NCBI GenBank assembly: GCA_029934835.1
Contig: JAOZLL010000005.1
Span: 1-58,035 of the forward strand
DNA: 58,035 bases
Source of the DNA: Flavobacteriaceae bacterium
GTDB taxonomy: Bacteria; Bacteroidota; Bacteroidia; Flavobacteriales; Flavobacteriaceae
Reading direction: 5' to 3'
Below are positions 44,212 to 53,231 of the stretch, piece by piece. The translations under genes and the position numbers were made by a program. Below the pieces are notes generated by a model that was given only the letters and a program-made list of their open reading frames with translations, was not told where the DNA came from and made no database searches. How positions within the stretch are numbered: the stretch's first letter is position 1; every line of letters begins with the position of its first letter.

Positions 44212-45114
44212 ATGCCAAAACTCAAAACTTATATACAAGCTGCTCGATTAAGAACACTTCCTCTTTCAGTCTCAGGAATAATTATCGGTAGTTTTTTAGC
44301 GTATGCAAATGGATTCTCAAATTGGCAGATTGTCGCTTTATCTTTGTTTACTACTATTGGATTTCAAATACTTTCAAACTTTGCCAATGATTATGGTGAT
44401 GGTGTAAAGGGAACTGACAATAAAGATAGAATTGGACCCGAAAGAGCCTTACAAAGCGGAGCCATATCCAAAAAACAGCTAAAAAACACTATTATTATTA
44501 CTGCGTTAATAACACTGTTGCTTGCCTTGGTACTGATATATGTATCCTTTGGAGTTGAAAATCTGGGTTACACTATTTTATTCTTTATTCTAGGTATTGC
44601 CAGTATTACCGCAGCTATTAAATATACTATGGGTAAAAATGCTTACGGTTATAGTGGTTTAGGTGATTTATTTGTTTTACTTTTCTTTGGCTTTTTAAGT
44701 GTTGTAGGAACTTATTTCTTATTTACAAAGAGTATCGATTGGACTATTTTCTTACCTGGTTTCTCTGTAGGATTATTAAGTGTTGGAGTTTTACATTTGA
44801 ATAATATGCGTGATAGAGCATCTGATATCAAGTCAAACAAAAATACAATGGCAGTAAAGTTAGGGATCATAAAATCTAAAAAGTATTATTACTACCTCAT
44901 TGGTTTCTCTTTTATTTTTGCTTTGTTTTATGTAAATATTCACTACCAATCACCTTGGCAATTTTTATTTGTTCTAGCTTTTTATCCAATTATAAAACAA
45001 TTAATTAGAGTTTTAAAAAATCAAGAACCCAAAAATTTAGATCCCGAATTAAAAATTTTAGCATTAAGCACATTTTTGTTTGCAATACTTTTTGGATTAG
45101 GACAAATTTTGTAA
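44212..45114 (+). CDS. menA: 1,4-dihydroxy-2-naphthoate polyprenyltransferase
   Basis: 300 residues, UbiA superfamily with about eight membrane helices. The two aspartate motifs: NFANDYGDGVKGTDNKDR near 62 and LNNMRDRASDIKSNKNTMAV near 197. RLRTLPLSVSGIIIGSFLAY at the start is typical for MenA. It prenylates DHNA for menaquinone, the respiratory quinone of flavobacteria, and so connects with the Fe-S quinone-linked proteins encoded just upstream. Confidence 0.93.
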   Translation: MPKLKTYIQAARLRTLPLSVSGIIIGSFLAYANGFSNWQIVALSLFTTIGFQILSNFANDYGDGVKGTDNKDRIGPERALQSGAISKKQLKNTIIITALITLLLALVLIYVSFGVENLGYTILFFILGIASITAAIKYTMGKNAYGYSGLGDLFVLLFFGFLSVVGTYFLFTKSIDWTIFLPGFSVGLLSVGVLHLNNMRDRASDIKSNKNTMAVKLGIIKSKKYYYYLIGFSFIFALFYVNIHYQSPWQFLFVLAFYPIIKQLIRVLKNQEPKNLDPELKILALSTFLFAILFGLGQIL

Positions 45115-45118
45115 CTTT

Positions 45119-45187
45119 GAAAAGAGAGATTTAATTTTGACAAAAACTGTACAAACTTTTAACTTTATAACTTTACAAACTCGATAA
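45119..45187 (+). repeat. AACTTT heptad trace before the metallo-hydrolase gene
   Basis: ACAAACTTTTAACTTTATAA then CTTTACAAACTCG repeats the AACTTT word three times in about 7-9-base steps, ending 11 bases before ATG 45191. It is shorter than the tract before atpA. Confidence 0.45.
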
Positions 45188-45190
45188 AAT

Positions 45191-45871
45191 ATGAAAATAA
45201 CTTATCTCGGACATGCATCACTTAGCATAGAAGCTCATGGTCAAACAATTTTAGTAGATCCTTATATTTCTGAAAATAAATTAGCTGATAAAATTGATAT
45301 TGATAAACTAGAAGCAAATTATATCTTAATTACACATGCGCATGGCGATCATATATTAGATGTTGAAGCTATTGCAAAACGTACTGGTGCTCTTATTATA
45401 TCAAACTTTGAGATTGTTACTTATTTTGAAAATAAAGGGCTAAAAGGTCATCCTATGAATATTGGTGGAACTTGGCAATTTGACTTTGGTAAAATCCACA
45501 TGGTCAATGCTCATCATTCTAGTTCTTTCCCTGATGGAACTTACGGCGGAAATCCCGCAGGTTTTGTATTAGAAACGGCTCATCATCTTATTTATATTGC
45601 TGGTGATACTGCATTATCCTATGATATGAAATTGATTCCTAAAGTAATTGGAGAACTTGATTTAGCCATTTTACCGATTGGTGATAACTTTACTATGGGA
45701 GTTAAAAGTGCTATAAAAGCAAGTGATTTCTTAGAATGCAAGAAAGTTTTAGGCTATCATTATGATACTTTTGGATATATTGAGATTGACAAAATAAAAG
45801 CGATCAATAAGTTTGCTAAAAAACGTAAAGAACTAAATTTATTACCTATTGGTGATTCGTTGAAGTTGTAG
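45191..45871 (+). CDS. Metallo-beta-lactamase-fold metal-dependent hydrolase (UPF0173 type)
   Basis: 226 residues. KITYLGHASLSIEAHGQTIL at the start, the zinc motif THAHGDHI near 48, VNAHHSSSF near 110, IAGDTALSYDM near 138 and LGYHYDTFGYIEI near 197 provide the metal ligands. The UPF0173 family has no firmly known substrate. Cytoplasmic. Same strand as menA but separated by a repeat trace. Confidence 0.92.
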   Translation: MKITYLGHASLSIEAHGQTILVDPYISENKLADKIDIDKLEANYILITHAHGDHILDVEAIAKRTGALIISNFEIVTYFENKGLKGHPMNIGGTWQFDFGKIHMVNAHHSSSFPDGTYGGNPAGFVLETAHHLIYIAGDTALSYDMKLIPKVIGELDLAILPIGDNFTMGVKSAIKASDFLECKKVLGYHYDTFGYIEIDKIKAINKFAKKRKELNLLPIGDSLKL

Positions 45872-45994
45872 TTTTTTAAAATTTAGGCTATAAATACAAA
45901 TTTCTTTATTGAAAACCTCTGTGTAATAGCTATTACAGAGAGATATACAGGGAATTCACTGAGTTTACAGAGAAGGGTTTATCTTGCGGTACTA

Positions 45995-46504
45995 TCACTG
46001 ATACCAACTAGCATACATTATATAATTGTCGGCAATACGTTCAATTTCACCTGAAATTAATTCTGTAGAAATATCTTTTACCTTTTTGGCAGGAATACCC
46101 GCATAAATACTGCCACTCTTTACTAAAGTTCCTTTGGTGACAACTGCTCCAGCGGCTATAATACTATTTGATTCTATGACTACATCGTCAAGAATTACAG
46201 CATTCATACCTATAAGAACGTTATCGTGAATGGTACAACCATGTACTGTTGCATTATGTGCAATAGAAACATTGTTCCCAATATTGGTTGGTGATTTTTT
46301 ATAAGTACCGTGAATTACGGCTCCATCTTGTACATTTACCTTATTACCCATTTTAATGTAGTTGACATCACCACGAATAACAGCACTAAACCACACACTG
46401 CAATAATCGCCCATAACGACATCACCTACAAGAACTGAATTCTCAGCAAAAAAACAGTCTTTACCAAATTTAGGAGTTTTGTTATTTAAAGTTTTATTAA
46501 TCAT
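45995..46504 (-). CDS. Gamma-carbonic anhydrase family protein
   Basis: 169 residues, left-handed beta-helix hexapeptide protein. VWFSAVIRGDVNYIKMGNKV, NVQDGAVIHGTYKKSPTNIG and NVSIAHNATVHGCTIHDNVL give the Arg/Asp pair and the three His zinc ligands (H in VIHG, AHNA, VHG). The Cam/CamH/YrdA-like subgroup often has low or unknown hydratase activity. It starts 3 bases after the stop of the barrel-protein gene, so is co-transcribed with it. Confidence 0.92.
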   Translation of the reverse strand: MINKTLNNKTPKFGKDCFFAENSVLVGDVVMGDYCSVWFSAVIRGDVNYIKMGNKVNVQDGAVIHGTYKKSPTNIGNNVSIAHNATVHGCTIHDNVLIGMNAVILDDVVIESNSIIAAGAVVTKGTLVKSGSIYAGIPAKKVKDISTELISGEIERIADNYIMYASWYQ

Positions 46505-46507
46505 TTT

Positions 46508-47068
46508 CTAAATTTTAAAACCTAGACCAAGCCTAATAATTTGATGTGATTCTTTATCTACAAAACTAGTTTGTTGTTGCTTTTTAAAACCCTTGATATA
46601 ATTAAAATTTACTTGTAAATAAATACGTCTCATGATATCATAGTTAAAACCTAAACCACCATTAAAACCAGTATAACTCTGAGAATTAGAACCTTCTTTA
46701 TACTTGTAAACAGTAAAGCCTGCATCAATATAGACTTTAAATTTTTCCATTTCATCTACATTTAGTTTTGTAAACAAATTGATATGATTCATCAAGTATT
46801 GAAATGAAGTTGATGTGATGACATTATAGTTGTCTTTACGGCTTTGACTTAGATCAAAACGATATTCCACACCATAATTAAACTTGTGGTTATCTGTTAA
46901 TTGGTATTGTAAAGCACCACCAAAAATTCCTTGAACATCAGAAAAAGAATTTAAATCATCTGCAAAAACTAACGGGTAATGCAATTCAAAAGACAAACCT
47001 GAATCTTGGGCTTTTGTTTGAGTTAAACTAAAAACACTTACTATAAAAATAAAAAGATACTTGCGCAT
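46508..47068 (-). CDS. Outer-membrane beta-barrel protein (porin-family-like)
   Basis: 186 residues. Signal peptide KYLFIFIVSVFSLTQTKAQ, then about eight alternating strands (GGALQYQLTDNHKFNYGVEY, FKVYIDAGFTVYKYKEG, LGFNYDIMRRIYLQVNFNYI) and a C-terminal aromatic/hydrophobic residue pattern (HQIIRLGLGFKI). It fits small OmpA-N/PorT-like eight-strand barrels of Bacteroidota. Function unknown. First gene of a two-gene unit with the gamma-carbonic anhydrase gene. Confidence 0.82.
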   Translation of the reverse strand: MRKYLFIFIVSVFSLTQTKAQDSGLSFELHYPLVFADDLNSFSDVQGIFGGALQYQLTDNHKFNYGVEYRFDLSQSRKDNYNVITSTSFQYLMNHINLFTKLNVDEMEKFKVYIDAGFTVYKYKEGSNSQSYTGFNGGLGFNYDIMRRIYLQVNFNYIKGFKKQQQTSFVDKESHQIIRLGLGFKI

Positions 47069-47122
47069 AGGAACAGTTATTTGTTTTGGTAAAAATAAGA
47101 TACTTATATGATAAAGAAAAAA

Positions 47123-47863
47123 TTATTTAAAAAAACTCAATAAAATTGCTTTTTTAGAACTTGCCACAGGCAAAGATTTTTTGTTTTTTAACTCAACAGT
47201 ACCACCTTTTCCTTTATGATAACTTTGCACCGCATTGATATTAATAAGATAGCTTTTATGAATACGTACAAATCCATAATCAGTTAGTTTTTTTTCTATA
47301 AAACCTAAGGTTTTGCTTACTAATTTCTGTTCATCACTATTTAAAAAGATGTGTGTATAATTATCATCTGCTTGACAATATAAAATATTCTTTGTTTCAA
47401 GAACTTCAAATCCCGATTGGGTTGGGATGGTAATTTTACCTTGATTTTCTGTTATTTTGGGCTTTAAGACTTCGTTCTGTAAGGCCTGCTCTTTTTCTTT
47501 TATCTGTGTGACAAAATCTACTCCTTTTATAAGTTCGTCTATTGAAATTGGCTTTAATAAATAATAGGCAGCATGTTGATTTAAGGCATCTATTGCATAT
47601 TGGTTATACGCAGTAACAAAAATAGTTTCAAAGGTAACATCACCTACTTTTTCTAACAAATCGAATGCGTTTCCATAGGGCATTTCTACATCTAAAAAAA
47701 CTAAATCAAGTTCGTTATTACGAATAAGAACTAAAGCTTCTTCAATATTTTCAGCTTCACCTAAAATTTGCACATTTGGACAATATTTACCTAGGTAATT
47801 TTTAAGAATATCTCTACTCGTTTTTTCGTCTTCTACTATAATTGATTTTAAAGTAATACTCAT
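47123..47863 (-). CDS. LytTR-family response regulator
   Basis: 246 residues. Receiver domain 1-120 with IIVEDEKTSRDIL (acidic pair), LVFLDVEMPYG near 53-61 (phospho-Asp), VTAYNQYA (Thr) and LLKPIS (Lys). C-terminal LytTR DNA-binding domain ~145-246 (NILYCQADDNYTHIFLNSDE, YGFVRIHKSYLININAVQSY). Pairs with the upstream LytS-type kinase gene; the 71-base spacer carries an element A copy. Confidence 0.95.
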   Translation of the reverse strand: MSITLKSIIVEDEKTSRDILKNYLGKYCPNVQILGEAENIEEALVLIRNNELDLVFLDVEMPYGNAFDLLEKVGDVTFETIFVTAYNQYAIDALNQHAAYYLLKPISIDELIKGVDFVTQIKEKEQALQNEVLKPKITENQGKITIPTQSGFEVLETKNILYCQADDNYTHIFLNSDEQKLVSKTLGFIEKKLTDYGFVRIHKSYLININAVQSYHKGKGGTVELKNKKSLPVASSKKAILLSFFK

Positions 47864-47873
47864 TTTTAATATG

Positions 47874-47905
47874 TTTTACCGCTAAGCCGCAAAGACGCAA
47901 AGTTT
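47874..47905 (-). repeat. Element A, copy 4, within the two-component operon
   Basis: On the minus strand GAAACTTTGCGTCTTTGCGG then CTTAGCGGTAAAA, a consensus-like copy. It lies 10 bases upstream of the LytTR regulator ATG and 30 bases after the kinase stop. Confidence 0.75.
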
Positions 47906-47934
47906 CAAAATATCTATGTGCTTTTACAGTTAAT

Positions 47935-50130
47935 TTAATCTTTTTTTAATGTCAAAACTACTTTTGTTCCTGTTTCATCTTCGTGTAAATTGTCGATAAA
48001 TACATCTACTTTATCGGCATACATTTCGTTTAGAATGTTAATGCGCTTTTTAATGTTTTTCATTCCTTTAGATTGCTGCTTTTTCTGATTTTGAGTCTTG
48101 AGTTCTTTTGATTTTTTTCGTCCTATGCCATCATCAGTAATACTAATAAGTATGGTTTCAGCATCTTTTTGTTTAAAATCAATCACTAGTTTTCCTTTTG
48201 TTTTTTTATATCGTAACCCGTGCCATACCGCATTCTCCACATAAGGTTGTAGAAGCATCGGCGGAATTTGAAATTCATCAATTTGAAGTTTTTTATCAAT
48301 TAGTATCTCATAATTAAATTTATCCTTAAAACGAGAGTGTTCTAACTGCAAATACAATTGTAATAATTCGATTTCTTTAGATAGTGGAATAAAATCTTCT
48401 TCAGAATTATTGAGGACATTGCGCATCAAGGTAGAAAAATCAGTTAAATACCGATTGGCAGAACGCTCATCATTTTGGGCAATAAAACTATTTACAGAAT
48501 TTAACGCATTAAAAATAAAATGCGGATTCATTTGAGAGCGTAATGATTTTAACGCCAGTAAATTGTTTGTCAAACGTTTTTGCTTATTACTGCGATACAT
48601 TGAAAATAAAGCAATACTAAAAAGGACTAATCCAAAAACTAATCCATAAACTAAAAGGCGCTGACGACGGTAATTTGCCAATGTCAATTCCTGTTCACTT
48701 TGTGTTAATTGATACCTGCTTTTAGTAAGCTTTCTATCTTTTTCTAAAGAATTAATCCTATTCTGTTTATCACGCAATACACTACTCATGTTTATGGCAG
48801 CCTTAATTTCACTTTCTTTTTCTAGGTATAAAGCATCTACAATACGAGCATATTCTTGATAGCTTTGAAGTGCTTTTTTAGAGTTTCCAATTTTTTTATA
48901 CAATTCAGAAAGTTTTTGAACAGCATTTTTTTGAATCTCTAAATCCTTATTTACCAAAGCTTTAGCGGCACTTTTCTCTAAATAGGGAATTGCTTTATCA
49001 TATTCATTTTTATCAATATAAGCTCGCCCAATATCTAGATTTAATTGTGAAGCAGATAATTTTGTTTTGGATTCCTCTTCATCAGATTCTATAGATATAC
49101 TTTCTACTTGTGCTTCTTCTAATTCATCAAGTGTTTGTTTTCTTAACTGAATTTCATTGTCAAAATCTCTATTAACTTGATACACGTCAGCAACCTTGTT
49201 TTGTACTTTTGCTCTTTTTTGTAAATGCTCTGAGCGAGATGTTTCTAAGGTATTTTGAATATAGATATTAGCTTCTTTTTTTTCTCCTTTTTTTGCCAGG
49301 ATACTTGCAATCATGGCATTAAGGCTTGATATTTTTGGTGTAATATTATGTTCCTCTGCAATTTGCAGTGCTTTTTGATAAAATATAAGTGCTTTATCAA
49401 TTTGATTCTGATGGTTTGCATTAGTTCCTAAACCCTCATTTACTTCAACTTTCTGCCATCCTGAAAGTTTTTTTGATAAGATTTTAGAGTAGAGTTTATT
49501 ACTTTCTTTATATTGTTTTTCCTTAGTAAGGGCTTTTGCGAGTTTAATAGTAATAGCCAAATCAGCTGTATTCTTTAAGGCAGTTTGATAGTTACTTAAG
49601 GCTAAATCATATTGTTTTAGATACATATAATTATCACCCAATAATGTATAACTCTTGATTAAATCTTTGGAGTTTTGACGTTTTTTAGACCTTAATTGTT
49701 GCTCAATAAAATCAATACTCTTATAGGGATCTTTTTTATAATAGTAAATAGCTGAATCAAGATAATAGCTCGGAATATTTTCAGTATTGCTAGTCGAACT
49801 TGTTTTTTTAGTTAGGACATTATTTTTATCTTCAACTTGATAATCACTCATCCCAGTTAATCTGTAACTGTTAATTTGTTGTCCATCTTTACTTAAGACG
49901 ACGACATCACCTTTTCGTGCTTTAATACTAAAGTTTCCATTAAAATCAGAGTAGGTTGTAATACCTTTACCTTGCACCTGTACTTTGATCCCTGTTAAAG
50001 GTTTTCCAAACTCATCAGTTATTCTATCGGTATATATTCCCTGTGTAGTAACTTTATTGATTTCTTCTTGAGAATAACCAATATTAGGTAAGCTGAAAAT
50101 TAATAATATGATAAAACTAAGTGTACGCAT
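47935..50130 (-). CDS. LytS-type sensor histidine kinase with TPR and carboxypeptidase-regulatory-like domain
   Basis: 731 residues from ATG 50130 (an upstream ATG 50157 adds MLSPYFYGT). Order: signal peptide; a carboxypeptidase-D-regulatory-like beta-sandwich (~30-85, DEFGKPLTGIKVQVQGKGIT, YSDFNGNFSIKARKGDVVVL); TPR units (~135-440); one membrane helix near 480-500 (LLVYGLVFGLVLFSIALFSM); His_kinase box LRSQMNPHFIFNALNSVNSF near 531; ATPase motif SITDDGIGRKKSKELK near 660. It senses an unknown periplasmic signal and should phosphorylate the LytTR regulator encoded next. Confidence 0.93.
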   Translation of the reverse strand: MRTLSFIILLIFSLPNIGYSQEEINKVTTQGIYTDRITDEFGKPLTGIKVQVQGKGITTYSDFNGNFSIKARKGDVVVLSKDGQQINSYRLTGMSDYQVEDKNNVLTKKTSSTSNTENIPSYYLDSAIYYYKKDPYKSIDFIEQQLRSKKRQNSKDLIKSYTLLGDNYMYLKQYDLALSNYQTALKNTADLAITIKLAKALTKEKQYKESNKLYSKILSKKLSGWQKVEVNEGLGTNANHQNQIDKALIFYQKALQIAEEHNITPKISSLNAMIASILAKKGEKKEANIYIQNTLETSRSEHLQKRAKVQNKVADVYQVNRDFDNEIQLRKQTLDELEEAQVESISIESDEEESKTKLSASQLNLDIGRAYIDKNEYDKAIPYLEKSAAKALVNKDLEIQKNAVQKLSELYKKIGNSKKALQSYQEYARIVDALYLEKESEIKAAINMSSVLRDKQNRINSLEKDRKLTKSRYQLTQSEQELTLANYRRQRLLVYGLVFGLVLFSIALFSMYRSNKQKRLTNNLLALKSLRSQMNPHFIFNALNSVNSFIAQNDERSANRYLTDFSTLMRNVLNNSEEDFIPLSKEIELLQLYLQLEHSRFKDKFNYEILIDKKLQIDEFQIPPMLLQPYVENAVWHGLRYKKTKGKLVIDFKQKDAETILISITDDGIGRKKSKELKTQNQKKQQSKGMKNIKKRINILNEMYADKVDVFIDNLHEDETGTKVVLTLKKD

Positions 50131-50294
50131 TGTGCCGTAAAAGTAGGGAGAAAGCATGGTTTAGAAAAATAGCATGGGTTCTAGATTGGGTTTTTGGATG
50201 TATTTTATACACAAATATCATGCTTTACCATTAAAATATAGTGTTTTACGAACTCAAAAGCAGCACAAACTAATTGTTGTTGTTATTACTTTTT

Positions 50295-50534
50295 TTAAAG
50301 TCCAAAACGTTCTTTAAACTTTTCTACTACAGGTCTTGCATTTTCTATTTCTGTTTCTAGAATCCATAGTTGTCTAGCTGCTCTAGAAATGTTTGCAAAT
50401 CCAGTAATTGATGCGGTATCATCATAATTTTTGACCATTACTTCAATTCCGTTTTCTTCTAAATCATGACGTAATTTCTGAACTTCTATTTGCGATCCTG
50501 AAAAGACAGGTATCATTATATTTGTATCATCCAT
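50295..50534 (-). CDS. DUF2007 domain protein
   Basis: 79 residues. MIPVFSGSQIEVQKLRHDLE, ENGIEVMVKNYDD, and the C-terminal LWILETEIENARPVVEKFKE match DUF2007 (putative signal-transducing, GlnB-like fold), small cytoplasmic proteins of unknown function. It stands alone upstream of the kinase gene on the same strand. Confidence 0.85.
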   Translation of the reverse strand: MDDTNIMIPVFSGSQIEVQKLRHDLEENGIEVMVKNYDDTASITGFANISRAARQLWILETEIENARPVVEKFKERFGL

Positions 50535-50581
50535 AATTGATTATTTTTAGTTGCTTAAAGATATGAAAATCAAAGCTTAAT

Positions 50582-50821
50582 TCAAAATAAATATTCCCAA
50601 AAATAGAGTACAAGTAATCTGAAAAAGGAGAATAAAATGACTGTTATTATTCTAATTATTTTTTTCTCTTTTCGAGCTTTCGAACGAATTTTCATTTTGA
50701 TTATCTCTAATTCATTAGCTGAAATATCTTTTTTTAAATTCTCTTTTAATCTGTTTGAACGTAGGCATTGTGAACAAATAAACTGACTGTTTAGACTTGT
50801 TCTTTCGCACTCTAACTTCAC
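50582..50821 (-). CDS. Small hypothetical membrane protein with possible zinc-binding cysteines
   Basis: 79 residues from GTG 50821; no ATG in frame. KLECERTSLNSQFICSQCLR contains C-x10-C-x2-C; then a charged helix (ENLKKDISANELEIIKMKIR) and one membrane segment (IIRIITVILFSFFRLLVLYF). Orientation is Cys part inside, tail in membrane. I do not recognise the family; the start and even coding status are moderately uncertain. Confidence 0.5.
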   Translation of the reverse strand: MKLECERTSLNSQFICSQCLRSNRLKENLKKDISANELEIIKMKIRSKARKEKKIIRIITVILFSFFRLLVLYFWEYLF

Positions 50822-50908
50822 TAAAAAGCCTCATAATAGCTAGGCTATTCTTGTGTTTTTTAGTTTTGTTATAGCACAAAATAACTTCGTCTATTCCAGC
50901 CAGTTTAT

Positions 50909-51040
50909 TTATTCACTATACCTTACAAAAAAAGCGGTACGATGCATATTTTTCAACTTTCCTCGATGAAAAGCAATTGCTTCTTTTCTCCGTTTCATTC
51001 TATTCATTAAACCTGTGGCATAATGGGTTCCGTTACTCAT
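50909..51040 (-). CDS. Candidate 43-residue basic small protein
   Basis: ATG 51040 to TAA 50909 encodes MSNGTHYATGLMNRMKRRKE then AIAFHRGKLKNMHRTAFFVR and YSE. It is strongly basic, with an A-rich leader (AAACCTAAAAAA) just before the ATG, as for other starts here. Amino-acid composition is plausible for a real basic peptide, perhaps RNA-binding. I do not recognise it; conservation would decide. Confidence 0.4.
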   Translation of the reverse strand: MSNGTHYATGLMNRMKRRKEAIAFHRGKLKNMHRTAFFVRYSE

Positions 51041-51120
51041 TTTTTTAGGTTTATAAGGTTAATGGGTTTATTTGTTTTGAGGTTAAGATGTTGTGTGTTT
51101 AACTACAAGTACACTATGAA

Positions 51121-51184
51121 TTACGCAGAGGATGCAAAGATCTATAATGTTGTTATAGTATCTTTGCACGCTAAGCGGTAAAAT
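51121..51184. repeat. Element A, copy 5, as an inverted pair forming a long hairpin
   Basis: TGCAAAGAT CTATAA (51133-51147) pairs with TTATAG T ATCTTTGCA (51153-51168) around TGTTG; the outer flanks are ACGCAGAGGA and CGCTAAGCGGTAAAA. The right arm is a normal element A tail, the left an inverted degenerate one. It lies directly after the SPFH gene stop. Confidence 0.7.
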
Positions 51185-51188
51185 TATC

Positions 51189-52529
51189 CTACTTGGTTGT
51201 TGATGTTTTTAACATGCTATTTGCCAATTCGGCACCTATCAATGATTCTAAAAGATTACCATTCGAACCTGATTTTCCTCCACCTTCGATATAGGTACTT
51301 GGTAATTGCAACATTTTAAGTTCGCTAGCAACACCAACTGCTGTTTTAAAATTCCATTCTGCACGTTCTTGAGGTGTTAAACCTGCGCTTACTAATTTTG
51401 CATTTTCATAGTATTGTGCTTCAGCAGCTACTTTTTTACTCTTTGCTTTATACTGCTCAACTTCAAACTGTTTTTTTTCTTTAATTAGATTAAACCCTGC
51501 TACTTTTGCTTCTGTTTCTGCAGCAATGGTTTGCTGTATTTGTTCTTTTTCTAAACGAGCTCTTTCTTTAGCTTTTTCTGCTTCACCTTTGGCTTTTTCT
51601 TTTTGAGCACGGTAGTATTCACGTTCTGCTTGTTGTTTTTCTAATTGTGTTTGAGCTACTTCCTCTTTTTGTAAGGTTAGGCGTTCATCAAATGTAGGTT
51701 CCCAATCAATTTCATTAACAACGGCTTGCACTACAGTTAGACCGTATGATTTTAAAGAGTTTCCATTTACGCGAACCATATTTCCATCAGCATCTTTTTT
51801 GACACGGTAGCTTTTTTGTCTTGATTTTCTATTCGTAACCGTACGTACTGTTGTACTATCACCAATCACTTCAGGATCCTCATCAAAAGAGTATTCTTCA
51901 AGAACATACATTCCATTTTCTAATTGATCTTGAAAAAATCGATCAAAGTCTGCAGCTTGTCCAGAGATATAATCTTGTGCCGCCATAAGCTTGCAGGTAT
52001 TCTTTATAGATTGATCTATATTGGGAATTATACGGGAGCGAATTAAATTCTCCTCTGATTTATTTCTATCGGCAACTGATAAAAATTGTTGGGCATCACT
52101 CGTGTTAATACTGATAACGATAGAGGTTGCGATTTTTCCTTTTACAGCATCGTTAAACTCCCAATGTCTTGCTTTATCAACATGAGCGTATTCACTTTGT
52201 TCTCCTAGATTCCCTTTAGAGTCTCCAATAACATATTTAACAGGCATTTCAAATTGGATGGGAATCAAACGACCCCACATTTTGGTATGAATTCCTTGTT
52301 TAAAAACTGCTTTTTGCGTTCCCCATGGATACTGAACGGCATAAGCTGTTCCAGGTTCGGCATAAAAAAACATTCCTGATATTACACTGAGAATCAATCC
52401 GATGATAGTAAATTGTAAACTTCGTTGTACTGTAAACCAGTTAAGAGGTTTAACACTTGTAAACATAGGTTTTAGGATTAGTGTTAAAATTCCTATGGCG
52501 ATTAATAAAATTCCGATTGTTGTAATCAT
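51189..52529 (-). CDS. SPFH/prohibitin-family membrane protein
   Basis: 446 residues. Two N-terminal membrane helices (ITTIGILLIAIGILTLILKP, LQFTIIGLILSVISGMFFY) precede a Band-7/SPFH domain (~70-275, YPWGTQKAVFKQGIHTKMWG, VISINTSDAQQFLSVADRNK) and a long Ala/Glu/Lys coiled coil (~280-390, KEEVAQTQLEKQQAEREYYR). The tail AELANSMLKTSTTK is polar. Such proteins assemble in membrane microdomains and can hold proteases. Stands alone; a 700-base spacer lies upstream. Confidence 0.9.
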   Translation of the reverse strand: MITTIGILLIAIGILTLILKPMFTSVKPLNWFTVQRSLQFTIIGLILSVISGMFFYAEPGTAYAVQYPWGTQKAVFKQGIHTKMWGRLIPIQFEMPVKYVIGDSKGNLGEQSEYAHVDKARHWEFNDAVKGKIATSIVISINTSDAQQFLSVADRNKSEENLIRSRIIPNIDQSIKNTCKLMAAQDYISGQAADFDRFFQDQLENGMYVLEEYSFDEDPEVIGDSTTVRTVTNRKSRQKSYRVKKDADGNMVRVNGNSLKSYGLTVVQAVVNEIDWEPTFDERLTLQKEEVAQTQLEKQQAEREYYRAQKEKAKGEAEKAKERARLEKEQIQQTIAAETEAKVAGFNLIKEKKQFEVEQYKAKSKKVAAEAQYYENAKLVSAGLTPQERAEWNFKTAVGVASELKMLQLPSTYIEGGGKSGSNGNLLESLIGAELANSMLKTSTTK

Positions 52530-53231
52530 AATTGTTTGGTTTTAAAGGTTAGTTATTATTAAATGAATTAGCTGTACTAAATAGATGATAAGTGTTATCA
52601 TTGATTTTGGGTATTTGGTTCGTTAATTAATATATATCAGGCTAGCTTTATTTAAAAATTAAAAACGAGTGATTTATAAGGTGCACGCTTATTCACACTT
52701 GATATTTTGTAGTAAAGGTCTCCAGTAAAGGATCGGTTAGTCTTTAGTTTTAGAAATTAGTTCTCAGCTAATAAACTACTAGCAACAAATTAAAGACTAT
52801 AAACTATTTACTAAATTCTTGGATTGTAGCATCCAATTTTTGAATTATTCATCTAAGATATAACAAAGGTGAAATTACTTCCTAATTTTTTGCTATATAT
52901 CTTTGAAAGTGACTATCGATTATTAGTAAAAAGAGGCTTATGATTTGTACATACGTATTTTTTGCCTACAAAAGGATTTTAAACTGTAAGTTTTTAATCA
53001 ATATATGATTACATATGGCAAGTTAAGATGGGCACGTTTTATGATATTCTGTATAATAATGTAAAATTTATCATTTTTTTATGTTATATTTACTACAATC
53101 ATCTTTTTGTTGAATACTATTGAATTCTTTTTGCTTTTTAATATCATATACTTTTCACTTATAATCTTGTATTTTTTTTAATTCTGTTAATTAAATCTTA
53201 GATCAAACTAAGGTTATAAGTATAGTACAAC
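52530..53231. other. 702-base noncoding AT-rich spacer
   Basis: No convincing coding frame. A possible hairpin has arms TAGTCTTTA (52738-52746) and TAAAGACTA (52791-52799) with about 45 bases between. Near the right end CTTAGATCAAACTAAGGTT (53197-53215), preceded by AATTAAAT, looks like a strongly decayed right end of the MITE family at 23645-23663. Otherwise I see nothing definite. Confidence 0.5.
53197..53215. repeat. Possible decayed MITE right end
   Basis: CTTAGATCAAACTAAGGTT resembles CTTACGCCGAACTCAGGTT and shares the preceding AATTAAA word with 23637 and 23695. Similarity is partial and could be chance in AT-rich DNA; it is also self-complementary. Confidence 0.3.
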
